Of a stretch of 64,000 nucleotides of DNA, positions 1 to 9,700 are shown one piece after another (position 1 is the first letter of the stretch; each line of letters begins with the position of its first letter). A program made the translations under genes and the position numbers. A model generated the notes under the pieces. It searched no databases, was not told the origin of the DNA, and saw nothing but the letters and a program-made list of their open reading frames with translations. Location: NCBI RefSeq assembly GCF_002266425.1, contig NZ_NPMN01000020.1:26295-90294 (forward strand), written 5' to 3'. Source of the stretch: Tissierella sp. P1. GTDB lineage: Bacteria > Bacillota > Clostridia > Tissierellales > Tissierellaceae.

Positions 1-1
1 A

Positions 2-334
2 GAAGGATTAGGAACACAAAACCTTGACTTTATAATATTGGAAAATGTAGGTAATCTTGTATGTCCGGCAGAGTTCGATACAGGTTCATCTAAGAATGCC
101 ATGATATTAAGTGTACCAGAGGGTGATGATAAGCCCCTTAAATATCCCTTGATGTTTTCAATTGCAGATGTTTTACTTATTAATAAAATAGATGTAATTG
201 ATTATTTTAACTTTGATCTAGAGGCGGTAAAGTCTCGTGCAAAGAAATTAAATCCAAATATAAAGATCATTCCTATTTCAGCAAGGACTGGAGAGGGAGT
301 TGATGAATGGCTGATTGGATTCGTAATGAGGTAA
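2..334 (+). CDS. hypB: HypB, hydrogenase/urease nickel-insertion GTPase (C-terminal part)
   Basis: The frame is open from base 2 to the stop at 332-334, so the gene starts upstream of the window and only about 110 C-terminal residues are seen. They carry the HypB signature ENVGNLVCP, whose cysteine belongs to the GTPase-domain metal site, and LLINKIDV, the NKxD guanine-specificity motif. HypB is a cytoplasmic SIMIBI GTPase that works with HypA to load nickel into NiFe-hydrogenase. hypA lies downstream at 3081, separated by a large oxidoreductase gene, which supports the assignment. The Walker A and any N-terminal histidine-rich part are out of view. Confidence 0.93.
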   Translation, partial: EGLGTQNLDFIILENVGNLVCPAEFDTGSSKNAMILSVPEGDDKPLKYPLMFSIADVLLINKIDVIDYFNFDLEAVKSRAKKLNPNIKIIPISARTGEGVDEWLIGFVMR

Positions 335-372
335 AAAGCTGGCAGGAATAAAAACATTAAGGAGTGAGATTT

Positions 373-3060
373 ATGGGAAAGCCAAAAGTATTAGACTTAG
401 CAAATCATATTGGCAGAAAGAAGCCTAATTCGAAATCAGCATATAACTATAAAGATCCTGAATATATGATATTAGAACCAGTAGTTACAGATGAAATGGC
501 AGAAGTAGGATTATGCCTAGAGTTTCGGAAACCAAAGAGTGCAAAGGAAGTAGCACCTTTATGCAGCCAATCCTTGGAGGATACAGAAAAACATTTGTGG
601 GAATTAGCAGTTGCTGGTGCTTGTTTTGTAAACAAAATAGATGGAGAAGATAAATACTGGCTTGATACTTGGGTGCCAGGGGTTATGGAAATGATGGTTA
701 ACAATAAGGAAAATGTAAAGAAATATCCTCAAATAGCAGAAGCTTTCGAGGCTTATGGTAGAGTAAGAGGGCCAAAAACAGCAGGAGCATTTCCCGTGGG
801 GAAAGGTCTAATGCGTGTTATTCCCATTGAAACAGCCATTGATGGTGAAACAAGAAGAGCATCTTATGAGGAAGTATCAAAATATCTAAATGAAAATGAA
901 ATATTTTCAGTATCTGATTGCTCCTGTCGTACGGCTAGAGAGGTTATGGGAGAAGGCTGTGGACATTTAAAGGAGGATATGTGTATCCAATTGGGACATG
1001 CAGCGGAATATTATATCCGTACGGGAAGAGGTAAGCAAATAACTAAGGAAGAAGCCTTTGAAATCATAAAAAGAGCAGAAGAAAATGGTTTGATGCATCA
1101 AATACCAAATTTAGATGGTTTTGGAAAGACTCATGCAATATGTAACTGTTGTGGATGTAGCTGCCTATCTTTAAGAACTGCAGGGATGTTCTTAAATAAT
1201 GATATGGTCAGATCAAACTATGTATCTCATATTGATAAGGAGAAATGTGTTGCCTGTGGAGAATGTGTCCAAGTCTGTCCTGTAAATGCATTAAAGCTAG
1301 GTCAAAAAATATGTGCTAAAACACCAATTAAAGAAAATAAAAGGATGGATTTTCCATCTAATACAGAATGGGGACCAGATAAATGGAATCCTGATTATCG
1401 TACAAACAGAGAGAATGTAGTGGATACAGGAACAAGCCCTTGTAAGACTCAGTGCCCAGCTCATATTTCTATCCAAGGTTATATTAAGTTGGCTTCTCAA
1501 GGAAAATACAAGGAGGCCCTTGAACTGATAAAAAATGAAAACCCATTCCCAGCAGTATGTGGACGTATATGTCCAAGAAAATGCGAATCTGTATGTACTA
1601 GAGGGGATATAGATGACCCAGTAGCTATAGATGATATTAAAAAATTCATAGCGGAACAGGACTTAAACAAGGAAAATCGTTATATACCAAAAGTTAAACA
1701 TAATTATGGAAAGAAAATAGCCGTTATAGGAGCAGGTCCTTCTGGTTTATCTTGTGCATATTACTTAGCCATCGATGGATACAAGGTGACAGTATTTGAA
1801 AAACAACAGGCTCTAGGCGGCATGCTTACTCTCGGAATTCCATCCTATAGATTGGAAAAAAATGTAGTAAATGCTGAAATAGATATTCTAAAAGAATTAG
1901 GGGTAGAGTTTAAGACGGGTATTGAAGTAGGAGAAGATATAAGCCTCAAGGAATTAAGACAACAAGGATACAAGGCATTTTATCTTGCAATAGGAGCACA
2001 ATCAGGAAGAAAATTAGGAATTGAAGGAGAAGAGGGGGAAGGGGTTATTACAGGAGTTGATTTCCTTAGAGATGTAAATTTGGGAAGAGAAGTAAAGCTT
2101 GAAGGAAATGTAGTAGTCATAGGTGGAGGGAATGTGGCTATAGACGTAGCTCGAACAGCTACAAGAGTAGGAGCATCAAAGGTAGATATGTTCTGTTTAG
2201 AAAGTCGAGAGGAGATGCCCGCTCTAGATGAAGAGGTTGATGAGGCAATGTCAGAAGATATCGTAATAAATAACTCTTGGGGTCCTAAGAGAATTGTCAC
2301 GGAAAATGGCCGTGTAGTAGCCATAGAATTTAGGAAGTGTACTTCTGTATTTGATGAGAACAAGAGGTTCAATCCTAAGTATGATGAAAACAATACTATT
2401 ACAGTAAAAGCAGACCATATATTATTATCCATAGGTCAAGGTATTGAATGGGGAAATCTATTAGAGGGCTCAAAGATAGAGCTTAATCCAAATAAGACTA
2501 TCAAAGCTGATTCCTTTACTCTTCAAACTGCTGAATCAGATGTATTTGCAGGTGGTGATGCTATGACAGGTCCTAAATTTGCCATAGATGCTATTGCTCT
2601 AGGAAAAGAAGCTGCAATTTCCATTCATCGTTTTGTTCAACCGGGGCAAAGCTTAGTACTTGGACGCGATAGAAGAGCATATCATGCCTTAGACAAGGAC
2701 AATTTGATACTTGAAGGATATGATAATGCTCCAAGACAGAGGACGGCTCATGTAGATGGAGCAAAGGCTAAGACTTCCTTTAATGACCTAAGAGAGACCC
2801 TTACAGAAGAACAAGTAAAGAAGGAAACAGAGAGATGCCTAAGCTGTGGAGCTACAACGATAGACGAATATACGTGCATAGGATGCGGGGCATGTACCAC
2901 AAGATGTAAATTTGATGCTATATCTCTCATAAGAAAGTATGATGAAGAAAATGTATCCTTTGAAGACCTTAAACCGATAATAGTCAAAAATATGATTAAG
3001 CGTAAGGGTAGAATGGTTGTCCACAAGGTTAAGAAATCTATGGGTGTCTATACTAAGTAG
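373..3060 (+). CDS. Fused 4Fe-4S / GltD-like NAD(P)-FAD oxidoreductase
   Basis: About 895 residues. The N-terminal third is cysteine-rich: CSCRTAREV near residue 182, a CNCCGCSC cluster near 256 and a ferredoxin motif CVACGECVQVCP near 291. The remainder is like glutamate synthase small subunit/NfnB: a cysteine-rich lead-in (CGRICPRKCESVC), an FAD fingerprint IGAGPSG near 453 and an NAD(P) fingerprint IGGGNVA near 584. A last 4Fe-4S motif, CIGCGACTTRC, is near 834. It probably moves electrons between NAD(P)H and ferredoxin-like clusters, but the partner is not known. It lies between hypB and hypA, so it may serve hydrogenase metabolism. The ATG at 373 is preferred over the GTG at 364 because AAGGAG (359-364) sits 8 nt upstream. 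Confidence 0.85.
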   Translation: MGKPKVLDLANHIGRKKPNSKSAYNYKDPEYMILEPVVTDEMAEVGLCLEFRKPKSAKEVAPLCSQSLEDTEKHLWELAVAGACFVNKIDGEDKYWLDTWVPGVMEMMVNNKENVKKYPQIAEAFEAYGRVRGPKTAGAFPVGKGLMRVIPIETAIDGETRRASYEEVSKYLNENEIFSVSDCSCRTAREVMGEGCGHLKEDMCIQLGHAAEYYIRTGRGKQITKEEAFEIIKRAEENGLMHQIPNLDGFGKTHAICNCCGCSCLSLRTAGMFLNNDMVRSNYVSHIDKEKCVACGECVQVCPVNALKLGQKICAKTPIKENKRMDFPSNTEWGPDKWNPDYRTNRENVVDTGTSPCKTQCPAHISIQGYIKLASQGKYKEALELIKNENPFPAVCGRICPRKCESVCTRGDIDDPVAIDDIKKFIAEQDLNKENRYIPKVKHNYGKKIAVIGAGPSGLSCAYYLAIDGYKVTVFEKQQALGGMLTLGIPSYRLEKNVVNAEIDILKELGVEFKTGIEVGEDISLKELRQQGYKAFYLAIGAQSGRKLGIEGEEGEGVITGVDFLRDVNLGREVKLEGNVVVIGGGNVAIDVARTATRVGASKVDMFCLESREEMPALDEEVDEAMSEDIVINNSWGPKRIVTENGRVVAIEFRKCTSVFDENKRFNPKYDENNTITVKADHILLSIGQGIEWGNLLEGSKIELNPNKTIKADSFTLQTAESDVFAGGDAMTGPKFAIDAIALGKEAAISIHRFVQPGQSLVLGRDRRAYHALDKDNLILEGYDNAPRQRTAHVDGAKAKTSFNDLRETLTEEQVKKETERCLSCGATTIDEYTCIGCGACTTRCKFDAISLIRKYDEENVSFEDLKPIIVKNMIKRKGRMVVHKVKKSMGVYTK

Positions 3061-3080
3061 AATATGTGGGAGTGAGCTAT

Positions 3081-3422
3081 TTGCATGAATTAGGCGTAGT
3101 TATTAAAGTAGTTAAAACAGTAGAAAATTTTGCTAAAAGCAATGGAATAACAAATATAGATACTTTAGTGCTTCAAATAGGACAATTATCCTCCATGATA
3201 CCGAGATATATTGAAGCCTGCTATCCAGCTGCAGTAGATGGAACTATGCTAGAGGATACTAGGCTTGAGATAGAGATTCTACCGGGAAATGGCATGTGTA
3301 AATCTTGCCATAAGGTATTTAATCTGATTGAAAATAAATACCGCTGTCCTTATTGCGGAGGAGAAAACATAGAGGTATTAAGTGGTAAAGAGTTTATGAT
3401 TAAAGAGATTATCGCTTATTGA
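3081..3422 (+). CDS. hypA: HypA, hydrogenase nickel metallochaperone
   Basis: Starting at the TTG at 3081 the protein begins MHELGVV, the canonical HypA N-terminus in which His2 binds nickel. A GGGAG ribosome binding site at 3068-3072 is correctly spaced. The longer GTG start at 3066 would bury the essential histidine and is rejected. The zinc site is visible as two CxxC pairs (CKSC and CPYC) about 17 residues apart. The length of about 113 residues is normal. HypA delivers nickel to NiFe-hydrogenase together with HypB. The gene follows the oxidoreductase stop by 20 nt, so they are probably co-transcribed. Confidence 0.93.
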   Translation: MHELGVVIKVVKTVENFAKSNGITNIDTLVLQIGQLSSMIPRYIEACYPAAVDGTMLEDTRLEIEILPGNGMCKSCHKVFNLIENKYRCPYCGGENIEVLSGKEFMIKEIIAY

Positions 3423-3435
3423 AGGAAGGGATATT

Positions 3436-3975
3436 ATGAAAAATAAAATGATAAAGAGCTTGGTATTATCGGGAGTATTTATAGCCACGGGGCTTGTATT
3501 GCCCATGGCATTTCATGCTATAGGAGGGGCAGGTCCAGTGTTTTTGCCTATGCATATTCCTGTACTAATTGCTGGATTTTTTCTAGAATTACCATTTGCA
3601 GCTGCAGTAGGTATATTAACTCCTCTTTTGAGCTCATTATTGACAGGGATGCCACCATTTTTTCCAGTATTGCCCTATATGATTCTTGAGCTTGCAACTT
3701 ATGGAGCAATAGTAAGTCTTCTTTATAGAAAATCAAAGGTGAATGTCTGCATGTCCCTTATCATTAGTATGATATGTGGTAGAATTATGGCCGGTGCTGC
3801 AGTATGGGTATTGGCAACAATTTTTATGGTACAGCTTCCTAGTCCGGTTGTGTTTGTGCAAGGTGCAATCATTAAAGGGATTCCAGGGATCATCATACAA
3901 CTAATCCTAATACCTTCAATTGTATTAGGGGTGAAAAGATTCAATCCAACTAGCGAGTTTCATAAGTTGACATAG
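3436..3975 (+). CDS. ECF transporter S (substrate-binding) component
   Basis: A 179-residue integral membrane protein with about five or six hydrophobic segments, including the glycine-rich stretch GGAGPVFLPMHIPVLIAGF. This matches the ECF-transporter S-component fold (PF12822-like). Such proteins bind a vitamin or small micronutrient in the membrane and use a shared EcfA/A'/T energy module encoded elsewhere; no such module is in this window. The gene begins 13 nt after hypA with a clear GAAGG ribosome binding site. Its position in the hyp cluster could hint at a cofactor or metal substrate, but nothing in the sequence fixes the substrate. Confidence 0.75.
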   Translation: MKNKMIKSLVLSGVFIATGLVLPMAFHAIGGAGPVFLPMHIPVLIAGFFLELPFAAAVGILTPLLSSLLTGMPPFFPVLPYMILELATYGAIVSLLYRKSKVNVCMSLIISMICGRIMAGAAVWVLATIFMVQLPSPVVFVQGAIIKGIPGIIIQLILIPSIVLGVKRFNPTSEFHKLT

Positions 3976-3985
3976 GTGAATTTAA

Positions 3986-4579
3986 ATGGAATCACAAAAA
4001 GATTTTTTTAATAGATTAGCAAATACTTGGGACGAAATATGCAACCACGATATGATAAAAGTAGAGTTTATACTGGATTTAGTTGAAATAAAAGCAGGAA
4101 CCCATATTTTAGATGTTGGAACAGGAACTGGCATACTTATTCCCGGCTTATTTCAAAGAGTAACCCAGTCAGGTTACATCAAGGCAATTGATGTAGCTGA
4201 AAAAATGATTGAGGTTGCTCAGAGAAAAAACAAATATGAGAATGTAATCTTTGAATGTGTAGATGTACTAGAGAGCAAAGATGATGAAGATATATATGAT
4301 CATATAATCTGCTATTCCATGTTTCCTCATTTTAAACACAGAAAAGCAGAAGCGATTACAAGTTTGGCACAAAAGTTGAAAGCTGGCGGAAAACTTACAA
4401 TTTGCCATTCTCAAAGCAGGGAGTCTATTAATAATCTTCATAAAGGAGCAGATGAAACTGTAAAAGAGGATGATTTACCTCCAATGGCAATACTAAGGCA
4501 ATACTTTTTAGATGCTGGGTTGGAAGTTTTAAAGGAAGTAGATAATATGGATATGTTCGTAATAATCGGATGTAAATAG
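3986..4579 (+). CDS. Class I SAM-dependent methyltransferase
   Basis: A 197-residue cytoplasmic protein with the SAM-binding motif I ILDVGTGTGIL near residue 42, an acidic motif II region (KAIDVAEKMIEVA) and a conserved post-motif stretch DHIICYSMFPHF. This is the Methyltransf_11/25 type of Rossmann methyltransferase. The substrate cannot be read from the sequence. The gene starts 10 nt after the ECF S component with AGGTGA in front, so it closes the hyp-linked operon. A rho-independent terminator follows immediately. Alternatives within the family, such as a quinone-biosynthesis-type methyltransferase, cannot be excluded. Confidence 0.8.
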   Translation: MESQKDFFNRLANTWDEICNHDMIKVEFILDLVEIKAGTHILDVGTGTGILIPGLFQRVTQSGYIKAIDVAEKMIEVAQRKNKYENVIFECVDVLESKDDEDIYDHIICYSMFPHFKHRKAEAITSLAQKLKAGGKLTICHSQSRESINNLHKGADETVKEDDLPPMAILRQYFLDAGLEVLKEVDNMDMFVIIGCK

Positions 4580-4588
4580 TTAATTTAG

Positions 4589-4630
4589 GATAACCATTCT
4601 GATGTGACTCACAGCAGGGTGGTTATTTTT
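4589..4630 (+). terminator. Rho-independent terminator of the hypBA operon
   Basis: GATAACCA pairs with TGGTTAT (with CTG/CAG inside), followed by a run of T. It lies directly after the methyltransferase stop and ends the first transcription unit. Confidence 0.75.
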
Positions 4631-4817
4631 CCTATGAAGAAGTATGGTGGTTGCATATCATTTTTTTATTACCTTAATAAGGTATATATCTAAAATAAGA
4701 AATAAAATACTATAATATAGTAAGGAATAAATACAAAATAACAGATAAAAAATTGGGGTTTTTTTAATAATATAGTATAATAGGGGTAATATGATAAGGT
4801 GAGGTAGATTGGTAAGT

Positions 4818-5138
4818 ATGAAATCTATAGAATATAATAAGTTAGTAAGAGATAAAATACCAGAAATAATTGAAAAGGCAGGCAATCAGGCAATAGTTGA
4901 AAAAGTAGGTGAAAGTCAACTTATTAGGCTATTAAATAAAAAACTTGAGGAAGAATTAACCGAATATCTTGAAAGTGGAAATGTAGAAGAACTTGCAGAT
5001 TTAGTAGAAGTATTATATGGAATTCTTGACCATAAAGGAGTATCAATTGAAGAATTTGAAAGAATTAGACAAGAGAAAAATGAGAAAAGAGGAGCTTTTA
5101 GAGAAGGACTTGTACTTATAAAGGTAATAGAAGAATAA
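4818..5138 (+). CDS. MazG-like nucleoside triphosphate pyrophosphohydrolase
   Basis: A short all-alpha protein of about 106 residues beginning MKSIEYNKLVRDKIPEII, the signature start of the phosphoribosyl-ATP pyrophosphohydrolase-like/MazG-related house-cleaning family. The metal-binding acidic pattern EEELTEYLE followed by EELADLVEVLYGIL is visible; in the family these residues coordinate magnesium for hydrolysis of NTPs to NMP and pyrophosphate. A TTG at 4809 with AAGGTG in front is an alternative start adding three residues. It is the first gene after the hyp terminator. The true substrate is not known. Confidence 0.8.
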   Translation: MKSIEYNKLVRDKIPEIIEKAGNQAIVEKVGESQLIRLLNKKLEEELTEYLESGNVEELADLVEVLYGILDHKGVSIEEFERIRQEKNEKRGAFREGLVLIKVIEE

Positions 5139-5150
5139 TATATTATAAAT

Positions 5151-5301
5151 GAAGGTTTTAGGGAAATAATTCTTGAGATCCAAAGCCATAGATTTTTATA
5201 TAAAAAATGGATTTAAAGTAAATGGAATTGATTTAAGCTGTTATACTAATGATGATATTGGGAAAAATGAAGTAAGGATAGAAATGGTTTATAGAATGTA
5301 A
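5151..5301 (+). pseudogene. GNAT acetyltransferase C-terminal remnant, frame-broken
   Basis: Two reading frames carry successive pieces of a GNAT C-terminus. The first (5151-5180) reads GFREIILEI, the usual strand before the acetyl-CoA exit. After a frame change near 5175-5182 the second reads SKAIDFYIKNGFKVNGID and runs to a stop at 5299-5301. About 100 N-terminal residues, including the acetyl-CoA P-loop, are absent. The shift here is not of the single-base-deletion type seen in other broken genes of the window, so it looks like true decay. Confidence 0.7.
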
Positions 5302-5336
5302 TGAGAGGTTGTTAGTAATTTCTAGGAGGGAAAATC

Positions 5337-5807
5337 ATGAAACTTATAAAATTTATATTGATTGGGATTATATTTATCTTGATATTTAATGCTCTAGGTA
5401 TGTTTAATCCTGAAACAAGTAAAAAAGTAGATAATGCTGTTGAAATAACTAAAATTAAAATAAACGAATTTAAATATAAGGATAAGCCCCTTATTGATAT
5501 GTCGTTAAAAGAGTTAGCCTCTAATATTTCTTCTGACATTAATTATTTAAAGGAAGAGGTAATTACAGATGAAGGGGTTAAATTATCAGGAAAGGGATTA
5601 TCTGTGATTATAAACCCAACGAAAGATACAATTCTCACTGGTAAGGTTGATGCTACAGAATCTAAGGCTGTAGAATCTCTAGAGAAGCTTCTTTATAACT
5701 TGACTAAGAAGGATATCAAGATTCCAGATGAATTTTTAGACAAAAGTAGCTTTAATGTTGCTGTAGAAAAAATAGATGGAGAATATAATCTAAAATTAGA
5801 TGAATAA
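5337..5807 (+). CDS. Hypothetical membrane-anchored protein
   Basis: 156 residues with a strongly hydrophobic N-terminal segment (about residues 4-22) that is either an uncleaved anchor or a signal peptide, followed by a hydrophilic, lysine-rich extracytoplasmic part. AGGAGG (5323-5328) lies just ahead of the start. I do not recognise the family. The repeated short beta-type stretches (KLSGKGLSVIINP, TILTGKVDATES) would suit a small secreted beta-rich domain. It stands between the GNAT remnant and a DUF1653 gene with no obvious functional partner. Confidence 0.6.
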   Translation: MKLIKFILIGIIFILIFNALGMFNPETSKKVDNAVEITKIKINEFKYKDKPLIDMSLKELASNISSDINYLKEEVITDEGVKLSGKGLSVIINPTKDTILTGKVDATESKAVESLEKLLYNLTKKDIKIPDEFLDKSSFNVAVEKIDGEYNLKLDE

Positions 5808-5854
5808 GACTTAAGTAATTAAGATGTGATTACACAAAGAAAAGGAGTCATTAT

Positions 5855-6088
5855 ATGAATAATGAAAATACTAGAACAATCAAGCCTAATACAAAATATA
5901 AACATTTCAAAGGAAAAGAATATTTAGTTCTTCATATGGCAAAGCATTCAGAGACTTTAGAAGATATGGTTGTATACCAAGCTCTATATGGGGAATATGG
6001 AATTTGGGTTAGACCATTAGATATGTTTTTAGAAAAAATAGAGCGAGATGGAAAGTCAGTTAATAGGTTTGAAGAAATTGTTGAATAG
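5855..6088 (+). CDS. DUF1653 family protein
   Basis: A 77-residue protein matching the DUF1653 pattern: KYKHFKGKEYLVLHMAKHSET, then VVYQALYGEYGIWVRPLDMF. These are small single-domain proteins of unknown role that often stand alone. AAGGAG lies ahead of the start. The stop codon is only 3 nt from the stop of the convergent YaiI/YqxD gene, and no terminator hairpin is seen between them. Confidence 0.85.
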   Translation: MNNENTRTIKPNTKYKHFKGKEYLVLHMAKHSETLEDMVVYQALYGEYGIWVRPLDMFLEKIERDGKSVNRFEEIVE

Positions 6089-6091
6089 AGT

Positions 6092-6541
6092 TTAAGGTAC
6101 TTGAAAAGTATGTTTTTCAATTAGTTTTCTTAAGACAATTTCAAATTCCCTATCCGCTTCAGGAATCCTTTTCTTAGCCTTGCTATAATATTTATTCTGT
6201 TTTCTAAGCTGTTGATGTAAATGTCTTCGATTCAACATTCCATCTATATTATTTTGTGAAAATATAGAGCCATTTTGATTTATACAGATAGCTTCTTTAG
6301 ATAAACACATAGCAGCTAATCCATAATCCTGGGTGATAACTATATCACCTTTTTCTATTCTATTTATTATATAAAAATCAGCACTATCACGTGAAATATC
6401 TACAGAAACAACAGTTGCGTAAAGGTCGGTAATTTCATGGGCATAGTTTTTTACAACTATTATTTCTAATTTATACTCTTTAGCAATTCCTACCGCTATA
6501 TCAACTACGGGACATCCATCTGCATCCACATATATTTTCAT
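6092..6541 (-). CDS. YaiI/YqxD family (DUF188) PIN-like protein
   Basis: 149 residues starting MKIYVDADGCPVVDIA, the unmistakable N-terminus of the YaiI/YqxD (UPF0178) family. The acidic residues D6/D8 with later DISRDSADFYI and GDIVITQDYGLA form the PIN-like nuclease fold's acidic pocket. The C-terminus has the family's RRHLHQQLRKQ block. Biochemical function is not established; a nuclease role is inferred only from the fold. The gene runs convergent to the DUF1653 gene and shares a 218-bp upstream region with the divergent helicase gene. Confidence 0.9.
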   Translation of the reverse strand: MKIYVDADGCPVVDIAVGIAKEYKLEIIVVKNYAHEITDLYATVVSVDISRDSADFYIINRIEKGDIVITQDYGLAAMCLSKEAICINQNGSIFSQNNIDGMLNRRHLHQQLRKQNKYYSKAKKRIPEADREFEIVLRKLIEKHTFQVP

Positions 6542-6758
6542 ATTCTCACCTCAATTCATTATATCATGAAAGAAATAAATATATACTAAGAATCTATATC
6601 AGGATTATAGAACTATAATAATATATTATCTGACAGAGTAATGTTTGGATATGTTAAAATAATTCTTAGGTATATGGAATATTCATTAGAATTAAATTGT
6701 TATATTAGCAATGGAAATATAGAAAAAATATATTGCTTATAGATATGGTGGTGAAAAA

Positions 6759-9700
6759 ATGTCAAGATTAACAGACGAAATATTAATAGATAGAGTAGAA
6801 CTTTATGACACATATGAAAAAGGAAAACAATATTATGAATCTGGAAAAGTAAGAGAAGTAAAGACAACTCCAAACCATAATTATTATGTTGCCAGTGTAG
6901 TTGGAGGTTCTGTGTATAAATCGATTGTTGAGTTTAATAGCTATGATAATATTGTTGCTACATCTTGTACATGTGGAGCCTATAAAAAATATCATGGAGA
7001 TTGTAAACATATAGTTGCTTTGTTGATATTAATTATGGACTACGAGGAAACAAGTCTTACAAGATATAAGAAATCTGAAGGAGATATAAAAAACATACTT
7101 CATTATTATAGCCAAGAATCAAGTGATATAAAAACTCCTGTAAATCTAGAAATAAATTTTAAACTTACAGCTGAAGGAGCTTTTCTTGATTTTAGAATTG
7201 GAGTAGATAAACTATATGTGGTTAGAGGGGCAGAGAAATTTATATCAGATTTACAAGAAAATAAGGAAATAGAATTTGGCAAGAAATTTAAATTTAGTCC
7301 AGAGATCCATTGTTTTAACTCTAATGATAAGAAATTGATAGATTTTATTACCTTATTATATGAAAATTATGAAATAAATTTTTATAATTCTTATGGTAAT
7401 AAATATAACAGTACATTTAAAGGAAATGCTATATACTTAGGTCCAGAATCTCTTAAGAGATTTTTTGAATTAATGAAAGATAGAAAATTTAATGCAAATA
7501 TATATCATAGTTATGTTGAAGACATAATAGTAACTGATGAAGATATGGAATTAAACCTGAAAATAGAGGAGAGTAAAGAAGACCTTCTGTTAAGAGTTGT
7601 TGATGGATCACAGTTAATATCCTTGACACCAAATGGAGAATACTTTTTTTATAAGGATAAGATTTATCAATTATCTCAGGAGAAAATAAATAATATAATG
7701 CCAATATATAATGAAATAATAAAAAAAGAAACAACGGCAATAAGGATAGAAAAAGATTTAAAAGAGACCTTTATTTCAGAGGTGCTTCCTGCTATTAGAA
7801 AGCATTCAAAATTAATTATAGATAAAAATGTAGAAGAGTCGATCTATAGTGAACCATTACATTCTATAATGTATTTTGATAAACAAGATGAGTTAATTCT
7901 TGGAAAGGTAATATTTAATTATGGAAATATAAGTATAAATCCTTTTTCTTCACAGAAGACAAATGATTTAAATACAGAGAAAATATTATTAAGGGATATA
8001 GAAACTGAAAGGACTATAATGATGCTCCTAGAACAAGGAGATTTTAAGGTGGAAGATGGAGGATTTTATCTAGAGGAAGAAGAGCAAATTTATGATTTTA
8101 TAACTGATATTATACCTGAGTTACAGAAACATTGTGAAGTATATTATTCTGAGAGCTTTAAGAAAGTGGGCCTTATAAGTTCTAAGAGCTTTAAAGGTGG
8201 ACTCAAGCTTGATGATAAATCAGATATTTTGGAATTTAATTTTGATATAGAAGGTGTAGATGATTCTGAATTTGAAAATATCTTAGGAAGCTTAAGAGAA
8301 AAGAAGAAATATTATAAATTGAAAAATGGTTCTTTTTTGTCTCTTGATAATAAAGCCTTTGACCATATAGTAGATATGTTGAATTATTTAGATATTGAAG
8401 GAAAAGATTTTCATGATGGAAATGTTAAAATTCCTAAATTTAGGACATTGTATCTTGACAAGTTTATAAGAGATAGAGGAATTGACTATATCAAGAAAAA
8501 TGTAAATTTCAAGAGATTAGTACAAGATATAAATGATCCAGATGATATAGAATATGAATTACCTAAAGGCTTAACAGCTGATTTAAGGGATTATCAAAAA
8601 TTTGGTTTCAAATGGCTTAAAACATTATCAAATTATGGATTTGGTGGAGTTCTAGCTGATGAAATGGGTTTAGGAAAGACGATTCAAATGATAAGCTTCT
8701 TACTATCTGAAAAAGAGGAAAAAGGTTCCGAAGCAAGTATAGTCATAGTACCTACATCTCTTGTATATAATTGGGAAGAAGAAGTAAAGAGATTTTCTCC
8801 AAGTCTAAAAACCTTAGTAATAGTTGGAAGTAAGGATGAGAGAAATAAACTCATTAGTACTATAAAAGACTATGATTTAATAATCACTTCATATCCGTTA
8901 ATTAGAAGAGATATAGGAGAGTATAGAGATATATTTTTTAGATACTGTATATTAGATGAAGCACAGTATATTAAAAATCAAGAATCCCTTAGTGCAAAAT
9001 CTGTAAAAAATATTAAGGCAAAGAATTATTTTGCTTTGACTGGAACACCTATGGAAAATTCATTATCTGAACTTTGGTCAATATTTGATTTCTTAATGCC
9101 AGGGTATCTTTTGACAAGTAAGAAATTTATTAAGAAGTATGAATGGCCAATAGTTAAGAAAGAAGATAACGAAAAATTAAAAGAATTAAGTAATCAGATT
9201 AAGCCCTTTATATTGAGGCGATCTAAGAAAGAAGTATTAAAGGAATTACCAGATAAGATAGAACAAAAGATAGTAGTAGATATGTTAAAAGATCAGAAAA
9301 AATTGTATAAGGCATATTTACAGGCTATAAAAGGTGAAATAGATGATGAGATAAATGCAAAGGGATATAGTAGGTCACATATAAAAATTCTTGCTGGGCT
9401 AACAAGATTGAGACAAATATGCTGCCATCCTGGAATATTTGTAGAAGGCTATAATGGTGGAAGCGGTAAACTAGATTCCTTAGAGGAAATAGTAGCTGAA
9501 GCTGTTGCTTCAGGACATAGAATATTGATATTCTCACAGTTTACAACTATGCTAGAAAAAATAAAAAAACTTTTAGAATATAATAAGATAAAGACTTTAT
9601 ACCTTGATGGAGGAACCCCTATTATGGAAAGGAGCAATCTGGTAATGGACTTCAACAAAGGAATAGGAGATGTATTTTTAATATCTCTTAAAGCAGGAGG

